Positions 1-5,302 are shown, counted from the first letter of the stretch. The stretch: 5,709 nt of DNA from Candidatus Acidiferrales bacterium (GCA_030044295.1 JASHWB010000147.1:1-5709), one strand, 5' to 3'. The notes: generated from the sequence alone by a model not told the origin. Numbers and translations are program-made.

Positions 1-325
1 CCGCGCAGACGTCGCACAATCGCTGTGTGATGATTAAATCCGGCTGCAAGTTTTCCAACGCAATCAGGTCCAGTTCGTAAAGCGAGCCAGAAGAATCCAG
101 GCTGGCGCTGACGGCTGCGTCGATTTCAGCGCTCGAGAAATGGCCGGGGATGTTGCTACGCGTGACCTTCGGAACGAAGGCGACGGATGACGGGAAATCG
201 CACTCGTGTGTCACGCCAACGAGCTGATCTCCCGCGCCGAGCGCGCAAACGATCTCCGTTGCGCTGGGTAGCAGCGAACAAATTCGGATCTGGTGAGAAT
301 CGTCTTTGCGCGACGGCAAAGTCAT
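1..325 (-). CDS. BtuF-like (cobalamin-type) substrate-binding protein, N-terminal part, cut by window edge
   Basis: Reading the minus strand from the ATG at 325-323 gives 108 codons with no stop before the window edge. The protein has the N-terminal signature of the periplasmic-binding-protein-2 family (PF01497, COG0614) in its 'cobalamin-binding protein' branch: SLLPSATEIVCALG (17-30), VGVTHECDFP (36-45), VTRSNIP (54-60), SSAEIDAAV (64-72), SLYELD (81-86) and PDLIITQRLCDVCA (95-108). Related proteins normally run to about 250-300 residues, so the C-terminal lobe is missing. There is no hydrophobic signal peptide or lipobox before the first conserved strand, so the product may be cytoplasmic rather than a classical ABC-transporter partner. 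Its ATG overlaps the TGA of the dehydrogenase gene (ATGA), and a CAGGG Shine-Dalgarno-like stretch lies about 8 bases upstream, which supports this start and translational coupling. The ligand cannot be told from this fragment. Confidence 0.88.
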   Translation of the reverse strand, partial: MTLPSRKDDSHQIRICSLLPSATEIVCALGAGDQLVGVTHECDFPSSVAFVPKVTRSNIPGHFSSAEIDAAVSASLDSSGSLYELDLIALENLQPDLIITQRLCDVCA

Positions 326-1203
326 TGCGGCAGCCCTGCCATGCTGGCGAGGACTCTAAAAATCACAGCAAAATCCTCTTTGGCAAATCCCATGGCTCGC
401 GCGGCAGTAAGAAATTCGTTCGCCGCGGCAGTGGTGGGCAACGGCAGATCGTGCTGGCGCCCGGCCTCGAGCGCCAGGACCATGTCTTTCTGCATCATGT
501 TCACGTCGAACCAAGCCTTTTCCGGCAGGCGCAACACGAACGGGCCGCGATATTGAATCATCGGCGAAGCAACGGCGCTGTGGACGAGCACGTCCACGGC
601 AGTTTCGCGCGCAATACCGCTTTTTTCCGCCAGCAAAACGCTTTCACTGAAAGCGAGCATCTGCACGGCAAGGTTCAAATTCGCGGCGATTTTCATCGAC
701 AGCGCCAGGCCGTTGTCCCCGACGTGGGTCACTCTCGGACCAATGTCCAACAGAATCGGGCGTACGCGCTCAAATATTGCCGCCGGGCCTCCGACCATAA
801 TGGAAAGCTTGCCTTCCTGCAGAGTGACGACGCTGCCGGAAACCGGCGCGTCGAGCATATCCGCTCCTTTTTCTCGCACGCGCGCGGCCAGACTGCGGCT
901 GAATGCTGGTCCCACGGTGCTCATGTCGACTAGGATCTGATTCGCGCGGCAGCCGGCGAGAAATCCTTCGGGTCCTTCCGTCACAGCCGAAAGAGCGGCG
1001 GCGTTTGTAACCATGGTGAAGACAACGTCAGCCGCTTCGGCCACGCTGCGTGGAGAATCTGCGAGATGCATGCCTTGCTGCGTCAGCCATTCCGCCCTCG
1101 ATCGCGTGCGATTGTAGCCTGTGACGGCATATCCCTTTCGAAGCAGCCTTTCGACCACGTGGCCGCCCATGTGGCCGAGCCCCACGAAACCGATCTTCTG
1201 CAT
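322..1203 (-). CDS. NAD(P)-dependent beta-hydroxyacid dehydrogenase (3-hydroxyisobutyrate dehydrogenase / glyoxylate reductase family)
   Basis: The 293-residue product has the usual length for this family of soluble oxidoreductases, which oxidise beta-hydroxyacids or reduce small aldehydes such as tartronate semialdehyde or succinic semialdehyde. The Rossmann dinucleotide motif GLGHMG is at 8-13. NRT at 31-33 follows the second strand; Arg and Thr there usually favour NADP. The substrate motif DAPVSGS is at 118-124. The catalytic lysine is K171 in SMKIAANL, with N175 four residues later, and KD at 239-240 lies in the C-terminal helical domain. All key residues are present. The start is supported by a strong GAGGAG ribosome-binding site (1219-1214) ten bases upstream. 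Its stop overlaps the start of the BtuF-like gene, so the two are probably translated from one mRNA. The exact substrate is not determinable; the NRT motif leans toward the NADPH-dependent glyoxylate/succinic-semialdehyde reductase subgroup rather than true valine-pathway HIBADH. Confidence 0.93.
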   Translation of the reverse strand: MQKIGFVGLGHMGGHVVERLLRKGYAVTGYNRTRSRAEWLTQQGMHLADSPRSVAEAADVVFTMVTNAAALSAVTEGPEGFLAGCRANQILVDMSTVGPAFSRSLAARVREKGADMLDAPVSGSVVTLQEGKLSIMVGGPAAIFERVRPILLDIGPRVTHVGDNGLALSMKIAANLNLAVQMLAFSESVLLAEKSGIARETAVDVLVHSAVASPMIQYRGPFVLRLPEKAWFDVNMMQKDMVLALEAGRQHDLPLPTTAAANEFLTAARAMGFAKEDFAVIFRVLASMAGLPQ

Positions 1204-1254
1204 TTCGACGATTCTCCTCGCGCCGAAGAACCCGGCAGCCGCATGTTTTCAACG

Positions 1255-1284
1255 ATCTTACACCTGCCGCAAAACGGATGGCAC
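1255..1284 (-). promoter_or_regulatory. Candidate sigma70 promoter for the dehydrogenase operon
   Basis: On the minus strand a -10 box TAAGAT (1260-1255) lies 18 bases from a weak -35 box GTGCCA (1284-1279). Transcription would start near 1248, giving a leader of about 45 bases that contains the GAGGAG ribosome-binding site. The -10 matches well and the -35 matches four of six positions, so this is only a candidate. Confidence 0.33.
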
Positions 1285-1430
1285 GCGACCGGGCCAAGAT
1301 TACCGCGCACGGCGTGCAGTGCGTTTAGAGCGCGGCCCGTTCATGCAGTAAACACCAGCCGCAAAATGTGTTACGGTCACACCAGCGGAACTGCGGCGCT
1401 GCTTCTGATACTTCAACAGAAAGGCTCTCG

Positions 1431-1856
1431 ATGCGCTACTTCTTCGTCGTACTCGTGCTGATGGCTCTTTCGTTCGGCGGCGGATTTTGGTGGGAATACA
1501 GCAGGGCGCGATCGGTGCAGACGGAGCTGAGTTCGGCAAACGCGCAGCTCGCGCAAGCGAATGACACTGTTCGGCTATCCCGGCTTCAGGATGAGCTACT
1601 GACCCTGGTGGAGGATACCGCCAACAAAAACTACGGCGACGCAGCCACGGCCTCGACCGCGTTTTTCAATCACCTGAACGATGAGCTCTCACGGACGACT
1701 CAGCCGAACGCTAAATCGGCGATGCAATCCATCCTAGCGCAGCGCGACCAGGTGACTGCGGACCTCGCCAAGGCCGATCCCGCGTCTCGCGATATGTTCG
1801 CGCAAATGTCAGCGGCGTTTCATCACGCGCTGCAACCGGTACTCGGCGCTCCTTAA
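1431..1856 (+). CDS. Small membrane-anchored protein with a coiled-coil region, function unknown
   Basis: This 141-residue protein begins with a short, strongly hydrophobic segment (about 3-21) followed by WWEYSRARS. That suggests an uncleaved signal anchor, with the rest of the chain outside the cytoplasm. Residues about 26-62 have heptad-like spacing of Leu, Val and Ala with many Gln, Glu and Asn residues, as in a short coiled coil. The remainder is alanine-rich and probably helical, and there are no cysteines. I recognise no family or catalytic motif. The frame is open upstream to an ATG at 1368, but the ATG at 1431 is preferred because AGAAAGG (1418-1424) sits six bases before it and the hydrophobic anchor then starts at the N-terminus. 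It faces away from the dehydrogenase operon across a 227-base gap. A structural or periplasmic role is only a guess. Confidence 0.75.
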   Translation: MRYFFVVLVLMALSFGGGFWWEYSRARSVQTELSSANAQLAQANDTVRLSRLQDELLTLVEDTANKNYGDAATASTAFFNHLNDELSRTTQPNAKSAMQSILAQRDQVTADLAKADPASRDMFAQMSAAFHHALQPVLGAP

Positions 1857-1898
1857 GCGAAACTTTTGGCCCGCAATCACCGTTGGAAGTCACAGCGC

Positions 1899-2039
1899 TC
1901 AGAACGATTTGTGCAGATGTACGTCGATTCCGTATCCGCCGTTCTGATCCCGCAGTGCTGAAACGGAAAGCGCACCGCCCTGGAGCGCGTTCGGGGCACG
2001 CCACAAGTAGGATGCCGCGCGAAGTCGGTAGATTGCGAA
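1899..2039 (-). pseudogene. Possible C-terminal remnant of an outer-membrane beta-barrel gene
   Basis: A minus-strand frame is open for 46 codons between an upstream in-frame TGA (2042-2040) and its own TGA (1901-1899). The last residues read YGIDVHLHKSF. A terminal Phe with hydrophobic residues alternating at positions 5, 7, 9 and 11 from the end resembles the beta-signal that closes outer-membrane barrels, although position 3 is Lys rather than hydrophobic. There is no ATG or ribosome-binding site, so an intact gene is excluded. Chance is a real alternative at this length. Confidence 0.22.
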
Positions 2040-2181
2040 TCAGGGGCCGAAGATGCGTGGAGCGAGGCTATTTCCGCAGGAGGTCGAGCGATTGTGCGGG
2101 TAGTCATTCGGCAACGTCATGGCATTCCCTATGCTGTCATCCGTGATTTCCCTGATTTACAGAAGGCATGACGTGGACCTG

Positions 2182-2197
2182 CGCCTGCGTGCAGGCG
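2182..2197. repeat. Short near-perfect palindrome CGCCTGCGTGCAGGCG
   Basis: Seven-base perfect arms CGCCTGC and GCAGGCG flank a two-base centre. Neither strand has a T-run after it, so it is not an obvious intrinsic terminator. It could be an operator-like site or a cruciform remnant, but no gene start is close by. A second small hairpin (GGGTT/AACCC, 2202-2216) follows directly. The function is unknown. Confidence 0.45.
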
Positions 2198-2224
2198 ACG
2201 CGGGTTAATGAAACCCCTGAAGAA

Positions 2225-2353
2225 CTATTTGATAGAGATGATGTCGACATTTGACGGCTTGTTCAGAACCGTCGCGCCGACGCTCGTCCCGCTTCGCTCA
2301 AGGACCACGCTGACCGATGCCCCGCCTACCGGAAACTGCAATCCCGATAGGTT
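2225..2353 (-). pseudogene. Possible beta-rich gene remnant directly downstream of tRNA-Asn
   Basis: The minus-strand frame from the tRNA 3' end to the TAG at 2227-2225 reads like the end of a beta-sandwich domain. It includes FPVGGASVSVVLERSG and ends NVDIISIK, with GC-rich third codon positions. The frame stays open back into the tRNA gene, to an ATG at 2386, and is then closed by a TAG, so it cannot be a full gene. It may be the stump of a gene cut at the tRNA, or a chance open frame. No family could be named. Confidence 0.22.
2325..2351 (-). terminator. Hairpin just 3' of tRNA-Asn, possible trailer or termination structure
   Basis: Eight-base arms CCTATCGG and CCGGTAGG (minus-strand reading, one G-U pair) with an 11-base loop begin two bases after the tRNA CCA. 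There is no U-tract behind the stem, so it is not a textbook intrinsic terminator. It may mark the processed 3' trailer or assist factor-dependent termination. Confidence 0.3.
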
Positions 2354-2428
2354 TGGCTCCCCGGGCAGGACTCGAACCTGCAACATTTCGGTTAACAGCC
2401 GAACGCTCTACCATTGAGCTACCGGGGA
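2354..2428 (-). tRNA. tRNA-Asn (anticodon GUU)
   Basis: The 75-base gene folds fully on the minus strand. The acceptor TCCCCGG pairs with CCGGGGA, followed by discriminator G and a genome-encoded CCA. The D-arm is GCTC/GAGC around AATGGTA. The anticodon stem TTCGG/CCGAA encloses the loop CTGTTAA with anticodon GTT. The variable loop has five bases, and the T-arm GCAGG/CCTGC encloses TTCGAGT. All stems are perfectly paired, so it should be functional. GUU reads both asparagine codons AAC and AAU. It lies in the same orientation as the upstream 94-residue gene but has its own promoter-like sequence. Confidence 0.97.
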
Positions 2429-2454
2429 ACTGTGTCAGGCAGGGCTCATGCTGC

Positions 2455-2490
2455 AAAAAAAGTGTAGTTGACGCTCCCGGCGGAGTCAAC
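2455..2490 (-). terminator. Candidate intrinsic terminator after the 94-residue gene, overlapping the tRNA promoter
   Basis: On the minus strand, GTTGA pairs with TCAAC and CTCC with GGAG around a GCCG tetraloop, with a two-base bulge on the 3' side. Five bases later comes a run of seven T (2461-2455). It lies about 77 bases past the stop of the 94-residue gene. The gap between stem and T-run weakens it. The same bases also carry the -35 and -10 of the tRNA promoter. Confidence 0.45.
2461..2489 (-). promoter_or_regulatory. Sigma70-type promoter for tRNA-Asn
   Basis: The -35 box TTGACT (2489-2484) and the -10 box TACACT (2466-2461) are separated by exactly 17 bases on the minus strand. Transcription would start near 2454, giving a leader of about 26 bases before the mature tRNA 5' end at 2428, which RNase P would remove. 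The spacing and the near-consensus -35 make this the best promoter in the window. Confidence 0.68.
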
Positions 2491-2566
2491 GCGCGGACCC
2501 GCAGCCGAACGAAACAGCGGGAACTGCAAGCTCCGCAATGAAAAGCTGAAGATAGAAAGGCGTGAA

Positions 2567-2851
2567 CTACTGCACTCGCTGCGTCGCCGCGTCGTGTCCA
2601 ACCAGGTTGTCGAAAATTGCCAGCACGTGCCGGCGGTATCGCACCACGCGCTCCAGCACCGGCCTCAGACGCGGTTCATGTTGTGTCTCGCGGTCCCATT
2701 TGGCTAGCACGACGGCCGGCACTTCAATATCCCTACGCAGTTGTTCCGCCGGATATCCGCGCAGAAAAAGACCATAGAAAAAGGCTGCCTCTCGCTGCGG
2801 GAACTGGAAATCCTGCAGCGGCTCTTCCAGCGGATTTGGCGCCGTAGCCAT
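2567..2851 (-). CDS. 94-residue protein of unknown function with a helix-turn-helix-like segment
   Basis: The protein is small, soluble, charged and helix-prone, and has no cysteines. The middle part (about 24-54), FFYGLFLRGYPAEQL then DIEVPAVVLAKWDRE, has the layout of a helix-turn-helix: a helix, a turn at Gly-Tyr-Pro, a second helix and a recognition-like helix ending in KWDRE. Residues about 66-84 form a basic helix (VLERVVRYRRHVLAIF). The amino-acid pattern is much more protein-like than the overlapping plus-strand frames, and that is the main reason for calling the gene. No Shine-Dalgarno sequence precedes the ATG, but a good promoter puts the transcript start only about six bases upstream, so a near-leaderless mRNA is likely. 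A candidate terminator follows before tRNA-Asn. It could be a small DNA-binding regulator, but I cannot name a family and DNA binding is inferred from shape alone. Confidence 0.62.
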   Translation of the reverse strand: MATAPNPLEEPLQDFQFPQREAAFFYGLFLRGYPAEQLRRDIEVPAVVLAKWDRETQHEPRLRPVLERVVRYRRHVLAIFDNLVGHDAATQRVQ

Positions 2852-2863
2852 GGTCGAAACCGC

Positions 2864-2891
2864 AGTTTACAGATTTCGCCGCCGCCGTCAA
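2864..2891 (-). promoter_or_regulatory. Candidate sigma70 promoter giving a near-leaderless transcript
   Basis: The -35 box TTGACG (2891-2886) and the -10 box TAAACT (2869-2864) are separated by 16 bases on the minus strand. The expected start is near 2857, only about six bases before the ATG at 2851. The lack of a ribosome-binding site upstream of that ATG agrees with this. Confidence 0.5.
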
Positions 2892-3049
2892 GAGTTCACG
2901 CGCGTTACTCGATAATGGCTTTGCGAGCGCAACCCCTGCTCCGCGCCCTGCAACGTCGCCGGTTGCACTTTCGCCTACATTTGCCGCGGCGCTGCTGTTT
3001 TCTCCTTGCCCTTGAGCTACCCTACCCGCAAGGGGAGGAACGTCCGGCC

Positions 3050-3790
3050 ATGCGCGGGGGCGCAGTTTTTCTTTCTGTGTTTGCCATTCTGGTCCTGGCG
3101 TCGACCGCGTCGTCCGCAAATCGGGCAAATCGCGCGGCAGCGAGTCAGACTGGCGATTTTCAGCGTGACGTGGAAATGTACCCCGAGGCGTTGCTTCTCG
3201 CCGGCGAGTCAATTTCCGGCTCTGCCATGGATTCGAACTCGCACCTGTACACCACCGTGCTTCGGCCAGCCGCCGCCGGGGACGCCCAGCGCGCCCAGGA
3301 AATCCTCGATATCCTGCGTCACTCGATGACCAAGTACAAAGATTATCGCGCGGCGATCGCGGATGGATACCAGCCCTTCATGCTCAAAACCCAGCAGCGT
3401 CTCTATTGGTTCATCAGCGATCGCAATGCGTACGCCTCCGCCTATGAATTCAATCCCGGCCATCCCACGTCCTTGCTCTACAAAAAATCCAAAGGGAGCT
3501 ACGAACTCGTGGGCGCGGTTTTCACCGCTCCGAAATCCGCCACCGAGTCGCAATTGAACGACCGCGTTCCGCTAGGCGTTGCCCGCTGGTACGAACACGT
3601 AAATCTATGCGCTCCACCCAGGCGCGCCGCGCCTCAGGCCGTTGGTGCTAAGCAATTCGGCCTGGAAGGATCAATCGTGTCGCAGGACGCCTGCGCCGGC
3701 GCGGGTGGTCGATGGGTTCCGCAAGTTTTTGGCTGGATGGTTGCGGTCTTCCCCTTTGAATCCAGTGCCTCAGCCATCTGGCAACAATAG
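3050..3790 (+). CDS. Secreted protein of unknown function with H-x3-C motif
   Basis: The 246-residue product starts with a typical Sec signal peptide: MRGG, a hydrophobic core about 5-18, then STASSA with likely cleavage near residue 23. The mature chain has a helical stretch DAQRAQEILDILRHSM (78-93), then YKDYRAAIADGYQPF (96-110), LYWFISDRNAYASAYEFNPGHPTSLLY (split around 118-144) and YELVGAVFTAPK (151-162). ARWYEHVNLCAPP follows (178-190), with W180, H183 and C187. A second cysteine, C215, lies near GGRWVPQVFGWMVAVFPFE (219-237). The ordered motifs and paired Cys suggest a folded periplasmic or extracellular domain, possibly with one disulfide or a metal site. I recall similar uncharacterised proteins in Acidobacteria but cannot name a domain. 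The frame is open far upstream, but the ATG at 3050 is chosen because AGGGGAGGA (3031-3039) precedes it and the signal peptide begins there. It is probably its own transcription unit. Confidence 0.85.
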   Translation: MRGGAVFLSVFAILVLASTASSANRANRAAASQTGDFQRDVEMYPEALLLAGESISGSAMDSNSHLYTTVLRPAAAGDAQRAQEILDILRHSMTKYKDYRAAIADGYQPFMLKTQQRLYWFISDRNAYASAYEFNPGHPTSLLYKKSKGSYELVGAVFTAPKSATESQLNDRVPLGVARWYEHVNLCAPPRRAAPQAVGAKQFGLEGSIVSQDACAGAGGRWVPQVFGWMVAVFPFESSASAIWQQ

Positions 3791-3819
3791 GAATTCCCCG
3801 TTGCGATACGCGGAATTCC
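3790..3819 (+). terminator. Hairpin beginning at the stop codon, possible weak terminator
   Basis: Two copies of the self-complementary octamer GGAATTCC (3790-3797 and 3812-3819) pair with each other. The stem extends by three more pairs after one mismatch and has a six-base loop. The first base is the last base of the TAG stop. Only GGGCTTTCCTC follows, without a proper T-run, so termination here would be weak or of another kind. Confidence 0.4.
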
Positions 3820-3828
3820 GGGCTTTCC

Positions 3829-3857
3829 TCGACTGGCGAACCTCGCGTCTCTAAGAT
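3829..3857 (+). promoter_or_regulatory. Candidate sigma70 promoter for the permease gene
   Basis: The -35 box TCGACT (3829-3834) and the -10 box TAAGAT (3852-3857) are 17 bases apart. Transcription would begin near 3864, leaving a leader of about 58 bases. Each box matches the consensus at four or five positions. Confidence 0.45.
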
Positions 3858-3921
3858 TGTGCGCCTGAACTTCTCGCGCTAAGCTGGCGCGGCGAAAGAA
3901 CGCGATCCAAAACCTTTCCTC

Positions 3922-5199
3922 ATGTCACATCTCACGGCTTCCGTCGCGCACAGTCACTGGGTTCCCATCGTAATTTTTGTTGCCGCCTATCTCCTGATTG
4001 CCGTTCAGAGCGGACGCGGCAGTCACCTCGATCGTACAGCGGCGGCCTTTTGCGGTGCGGTCGCCATGGTCGTGATGGGCGTGATCTCGCTCGACCAGGC
4101 ATACCAGGCCATCAGTTGGAACACGCTGATCTTCCTGCTCGGCATGATGATCCTTGTCGCCCATTTCCACTTCTCCGGCTTTTTCGATTGGACCGCTGTC
4201 CACGTTGCCCGTATCGCACGCACGCGTTTTCAGCTGCTCGTGCTGCTGATTTTCACGTCCGGCCTCCTCGCCGCATTCTTCGTCAACGACACGATTTGCC
4301 TGATCTTCACTCCCATCGTCCTCGTCGTCAGCGAACGCCTCCGCGTGCCGCCAGCACCGTATCTCGTCGCCCTTGCCACCTCCGCGAACATCGGCTCCGT
4401 GATGTCCGTCACCGGCAACCCGCAGAACGCCGTCGTCGGCATCTCCTCCCATTTATCGTTCCTCGGATTCCTTGCGCACCTCGCGCCCGTCGCGCTCATC
4501 GGCTTGGTTTTGGACGTGGCCCTGCTCACGCTCTTCTACCATCGCGACATCCTTCATCACCCGCTCATCCACCACGATCGTTCGGTCGAGGTTCGCCTGC
4601 GCCGCTCCCTTCTCCTGAAGTGCGCCTTTGCCGCCTCGCTCGTCGTCGTCTTTTGGGCCTTCGGATACTCCTTTCCGCTCGTGGCCATTTCGGTGGGAGC
4701 GCTCATCCTGATCATCGGCCGCGTCGATGCCGAAAAAATCTACCACCGCATCGATTGGGAGCTGCTTCTGTTTTTCGCCGCGCTATTCGTCTTGATTCGG
4801 GGTTTCGAAGCGTCCGGCGCCGTCAACTACTTGCTGGCTCGCTTCCATCACGGACTGGAAGGCAGCGTCGATACACAACTCTTCGCCGTCAGTGGGGTGA
4901 TGCTGATCTTGTCGAACCTGGTCAGCAACGTTCCGGCTGTGCTGCTTTTCAGCCCACTCGTTCCCTCGTTCCCAAACAGCCGGATAATTTGGCTCGCCCT
5001 CGCCAGCACCAGCACGTTGGCCGGCAACGCTACTCCAATCAGCTCCGTTGCCAACTTGATCGTTTTGCAGCAGGCCGGCAAGCACGTCCGCATTTCTTTC
5101 TGGGAATTTGTCCGCGTCGGAATCGTCGTAACCCTTGTTACCACATTCGTCGCCGTCGCCATCCTGATCGCCGAACATCGCCTCTTCCCGAGTCATTAA
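3922..5199 (+). CDS. SLC13/ArsB-NhaD-type ion permease (ion transporter superfamily)
   Basis: The 425-residue integral membrane protein has about 11 hydrophobic segments, a normal size for this superfamily of secondary transporters (ArsB, NhaD, CitM, YbiR and SLC13 relatives). Family motifs appear in both halves. In the first half they are FFVNDTICLIFTPIV (119-133), with N122, D123 and T124 in the first re-entrant region, and ATSANIGSV with TGNPQN (152-169). In the second half they are SNLVSNVPAVLLFSP (331-345) and STLAGNATPISSVANLIV (364-381). The paired Asn/Gly/Pro motifs reflect the inverted-repeat fold with two hairpins around the substrate site. The substrate is unclear: arsenite, Na+/H+, a carboxylate or another anion are all possible. 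No ars genes or regulator lie beside it, so arsenite is not favoured. The ATG at 3922 gives a short polar N-terminus before the first helix, but no clear ribosome-binding site precedes it. It seems monocistronic, convergent with the superoxide dismutase gene. Confidence 0.92.
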   Translation: MSHLTASVAHSHWVPIVIFVAAYLLIAVQSGRGSHLDRTAAAFCGAVAMVVMGVISLDQAYQAISWNTLIFLLGMMILVAHFHFSGFFDWTAVHVARIARTRFQLLVLLIFTSGLLAAFFVNDTICLIFTPIVLVVSERLRVPPAPYLVALATSANIGSVMSVTGNPQNAVVGISSHLSFLGFLAHLAPVALIGLVLDVALLTLFYHRDILHHPLIHHDRSVEVRLRRSLLLKCAFAASLVVVFWAFGYSFPLVAISVGALILIIGRVDAEKIYHRIDWELLLFFAALFVLIRGFEASGAVNYLLARFHHGLEGSVDTQLFAVSGVMLILSNLVSNVPAVLLFSPLVPSFPNSRIIWLALASTSTLAGNATPISSVANLIVLQQAGKHVRISFWEFVRVGIVVTLVTTFVAVAILIAEHRLFPSH

Positions 5200-5252
5200 A
5201 GCGCTCGTGCTGTTGACACGCCCGGCTCGATTCCGCGAATCGTCTCAGGCGC

Positions 5253-5302
5253 AAAATAAAGCGCGTCCACGCACCGCCGTTGTAGCGGCACAATGGACGC
5301 GC
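5253..5302 (-). terminator. Rho-independent terminator of the superoxide dismutase gene
   Basis: On the minus strand GCGCGTCCA (5302-5294) pairs perfectly with TGGACGCGC (5269-5261). Inside an asymmetric internal loop there is a further four-base GCCG/CGGC stem with a six-base loop. The tract TTTATTTT (5260-5253) follows at once. It lies about 44 bases past the dismutase stop. The plus strand has no T-run, so it works mainly for the minus-strand gene, though the stem might also slow read-through from the permease. Confidence 0.85.

Larger units (their letters stand above)
1857..2353. other. Stretch of about 500 bases with no convincing intact gene
   Basis: No reading frame here combines a start codon, a ribosome-binding site and protein-like composition. 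What can be seen is: a minus-strand open segment ending at 1899; a plus-strand open segment of 69 codons (1962-2171) with no usable early start; a 16-base near-palindrome at 2182-2197; an 8-base inverted repeat ACGTCATG/CATGACGT (2114-2121, 2167-2174); a minus-strand open segment ending at 2225 that abuts the tRNA; and a hairpin just downstream of the tRNA. The picture fits a decayed region beside a tRNA gene, though neutral intergenic sequence is also possible. Confidence 0.6.

Noticed and set aside
187..933. Plus-strand frame of 248 codons across the left part of the window.
   Set aside because: It lies antisense to the dehydrogenase and BtuF-like genes, both strongly supported by family motifs. 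Its product is Arg/His-rich with no recognisable domain.
1847..1859. Small CGCT/AGCG hairpin at the stop of the 141-residue gene, followed by AAACTTTT.
   Set aside because: A four-base stem is too short and the T-run is short and displaced, so it is not supported as a terminator.
2741..3049. In-frame N-terminal extension of the secreted protein back to an ATG at 2741.
   Set aside because: The extension is Arg-rich, overlaps the minus-strand 94-residue gene and would bury the signal peptide. A good ribosome-binding site precedes the ATG at 3050.
3230..3244. GATTCGAACTCGCAC resembles a minus-strand tRNA T-arm (GTTCGAATC).
   Set aside because: It lies inside the secreted-protein frame (encoding DSNSH), and no acceptor, D or anticodon arm surrounds it.
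4050..5216. Long plus-strand frame of 388 codons overlapping the permease gene.
   Set aside because: It is the +2 shadow of the permease frame: rich in Arg, Pro and His, with no hydrophobic pattern or motifs, as expected for GC-rich DNA.
5213..5241. Perfect -35 consensus TTGACA at 5213-5218 on the plus strand.
   Set aside because: No acceptable -10 box occurs 16-18 bases downstream, and no plus-strand gene follows in the window.
5228..5242. Hairpin CGATTC-CGC-GAATCG after the permease gene.
   Set aside because: It has a short stem with a three-base loop and no T-run on either strand, so it is too weak to call a terminator.
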